Assembly (NCBI GenBank): GCA_001701065.1
Contig: DAAL01000096.1
Span: 16,728 to 33,318 of the forward strand
Source of the DNA: Bacteroidales bacterium GP4
Lineage (GTDB): Bacteria > Bacteroidota > Bacteroidia > Bacteroidales > Muribaculaceae
Length of the DNA stretch: 16,591 bases
Direction: 5' to 3'
The translations under genes and the position numbers were made by a program. Under the pieces are notes generated by a model, which saw only the letters and a program-made list of their open reading frames with translations, was not told the origin of the DNA and made no database searches. Positions within the stretch are counted from its first letter, which is position 1, and each line of letters opens with the position of its first letter. Shown here piece by piece: positions 15,341 through 16,591 of the stretch.

Positions 15341-16591
15341 ATGAAGACCATACCATTGTTGACACTTGCATCAATGTTGTTTTGCGGTGTGTTTGCTGCC
15401 TCGGCTACAGTGCCCGCGCCTAAATCCAATCCTTGGAGCGACAGCTACCGGGAACTGATTCCTATGCGTCATTATAAATCGTGGGGAACCTATAATGTGC
15501 ATGACCCTTCATGCCATAAGTACGGCGACTATTATTATATGTATTCCACCGATGCCATGGTGGGGATGCGCCGTGACAGGATTACTGACGAGGACCGTGC
15601 CGTGAAAGCCGGAAATATTCCTATCAGGCGTTCAAAGGACCTGGTGAACTGGGAATTTGTGGGATGGGCGTTGGATTCCATTCCGCAAGAAGGGGTGAAG
15701 TGGGTGCATGACAACAACAACGGTCACGGAGCCACCAACATCTGGGCGCCTTATATAATAAAGGAGGGGGATGAGTACCGCCTTTACTATTGTGTGTCGG
15801 CTTTCGGAAAGAAGATATCTTATATAGGACTGCTTGTGGCGCCGTCGCCCGAAGGTCCGTGGACGGAGCGAGGCTGTGTGGTAAAGACTAACAATGATAC
15901 TCCCATGAACGCCATCGACCCGTCGGTCATAGTGGGTAAGAACGGCAAGATGTGGATGCATTACGGCTCCTTCTTCGGAGGAATTTACTGTGTGGAGCTT
16001 GACCGTGCCACCGGATTGACAAAAACGGCTGATGACCACGGACATCTTGTGGCGCGCCGAGCCAACTACAGAAGGGACAATCTCGAAGCTCCCGAGATAA
16101 TATATAATCCTGCACTTGACACTTACTTCCTTTTCGGCTCCTATGACCCGCTTGAAACCACATATAATGTGCGTGTCGGACGGTCAAAGACCGCCGAGGG
16201 TCCATTTGTGGACTTCCACGGCAAAGAACTTAGTGACACAACCGACAATTTGCCTGTGCTCACGGCTCCTTACCGCTTTGAGCAGCATCCCGGATGGGCG
16301 GGCACTGGTCATTGCGCTGCGTTCACTGACGGCGAGGGCAACTATTTCATGGCGCATCAAGGACGTTTGTCGCCCGACAACGGCATGATGGTGCTTCATG
16401 TGCGCCAAATGTTCTTCACCCCCGAAGGCTGGCCTGCAGTGTCGCCGGAGCGTTATGCCGGTACTCCGCAGCGCGCCATAACTACTGACGAACTCGCCGG
16501 CGAATGGGAAGTGATACGAATAAAGGACGCTGTCGACATCCGCAAGGGCGAACCTGCCGAAAAAGGGAAGCGACCGAGCCGCAACGGCTGG
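15341..16591 (+). CDS. GH43 glycoside hydrolase, arabinan endo-1,5-alpha-L-arabinosidase-like, 3' end beyond window
   Basis: All 417 codons in the window are open; the gene continues past the right edge. A signal peptide (MKTIPLLTLASMLFCGVFAASA) predicts export; Cys15 is not in a good lipobox, so periplasmic location is favoured. The five-bladed propeller active site is complete: general base Asp55 in HDP, NIWAPYI (133-139), pKa-tuning Asp193 in NAIDPSV, MHYGSFFGGI (206-215), general acid Glu249 in LEAPEI, TYNVRVGRSKTAEGPFVD (274-291) and metal-site His324 in GTGHC. These match the endo-arabinanase branch of GH43 more closely than xylosidases or arabinofuranosidases. Sequence continues beyond the catalytic domain (after about 385, ELAGEWEVIRIKD), as in arabinanases with an extra C-terminal domain. 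The ATG is directly preceded by an in-frame TAG. Divergent from the HTCS and preceded by an HTCS-type operator. Endo versus exo action cannot be decided. Confidence 0.88.
   Translation, partial: MKTIPLLTLASMLFCGVFAASATVPAPKSNPWSDSYRELIPMRHYKSWGTYNVHDPSCHKYGDYYYMYSTDAMVGMRRDRITDEDRAVKAGNIPIRRSKDLVNWEFVGWALDSIPQEGVKWVHDNNNGHGATNIWAPYIIKEGDEYRLYYCVSAFGKKISYIGLLVAPSPEGPWTERGCVVKTNNDTPMNAIDPSVIVGKNGKMWMHYGSFFGGIYCVELDRATGLTKTADDHGHLVARRANYRRDNLEAPEIIYNPALDTYFLFGSYDPLETTYNVRVGRSKTAEGPFVDFHGKELSDTTDNLPVLTAPYRFEQHPGWAGTGHCAAFTDGEGNYFMAHQGRLSPDNGMMVLHVRQMFFTPEGWPAVSPERYAGTPQRAITTDELAGEWEVIRIKDAVDIRKGEPAEKGKRPSRNGW

Noticed and set aside
1..16591. Mobile elements, CRISPR arrays, tRNA/rRNA genes, frameshifted pseudogenes
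   Set aside because: None seen. All large genes are intact apart from the two cut by the window edges, and no transposase, integrase, spaced short-repeat array or tRNA-like sequence was noticed.

Overview
This window comes from a gut-type Bacteroidota, most likely order Bacteroidales. The evidence is the tandem SusC/SusD genes, the hybrid two-component sensor (HTCS), lipoproteins whose lipidated Cys is followed by acidic residues, absence of Shine-Dalgarno sites, and TAnnTTTG-type -7 boxes. GC content near 50% would fit Muribaculaceae, but I cannot confirm the family. The window holds most of a polysaccharide utilization locus (PUL), probably for arabinan.

Layout, read in the direction of transcription. 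Minus strand from the right: an HTCS sensor/regulator (15208-11027), then a 316-bp intergenic region with a promoter and a tandem-repeat operator, then five closely packed genes with 13-27 bp gaps: a surface lipoprotein with a LamG-like domain and a duplicated Trp-rich module (10710-8842), SusC (8816-5700), SusD (5686-3923), a second SusC (3895-665) and a second SusD cut by the window edge (642-1). Plus strand: a GH43 arabinanase-like enzyme (from 15341, cut by the right edge) runs divergently from the HTCS.

How it works together (inference from families and synteny): the lipoprotein and the two SusCD complexes bind and import glycan pieces across the outer membrane; GH43 cleaves alpha-1,5-arabinan; the HTCS senses an oligosaccharide in the periplasm and activates both transcription units. 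GH43 motifs point to the endo-arabinanase branch. The gene order GH43 / HTCS / lipoprotein / SusC-SusD-SusC-SusD matches the Bacteroides thetaiotaomicron arabinan locus as I remember it (around BT0367-BT0361; not checked here).

The most informative non-coding signal is a matched pair of regulatory regions. Upstream of the lipoprotein-susCD operon lie two 21-bp tandem units (19/21 identical), and a diverged copy with the same 21-bp period lies between the HTCS and GH43 genes, in the same orientation relative to the gene it would activate. In both, a similar 19-bp block spanning the -7 region follows at nearly the same distance. The second operator also covers the apparent -7 box of the HTCS gene, suggesting autoregulation. 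I found no tRNA, rRNA, CRISPR array or insertion sequence.
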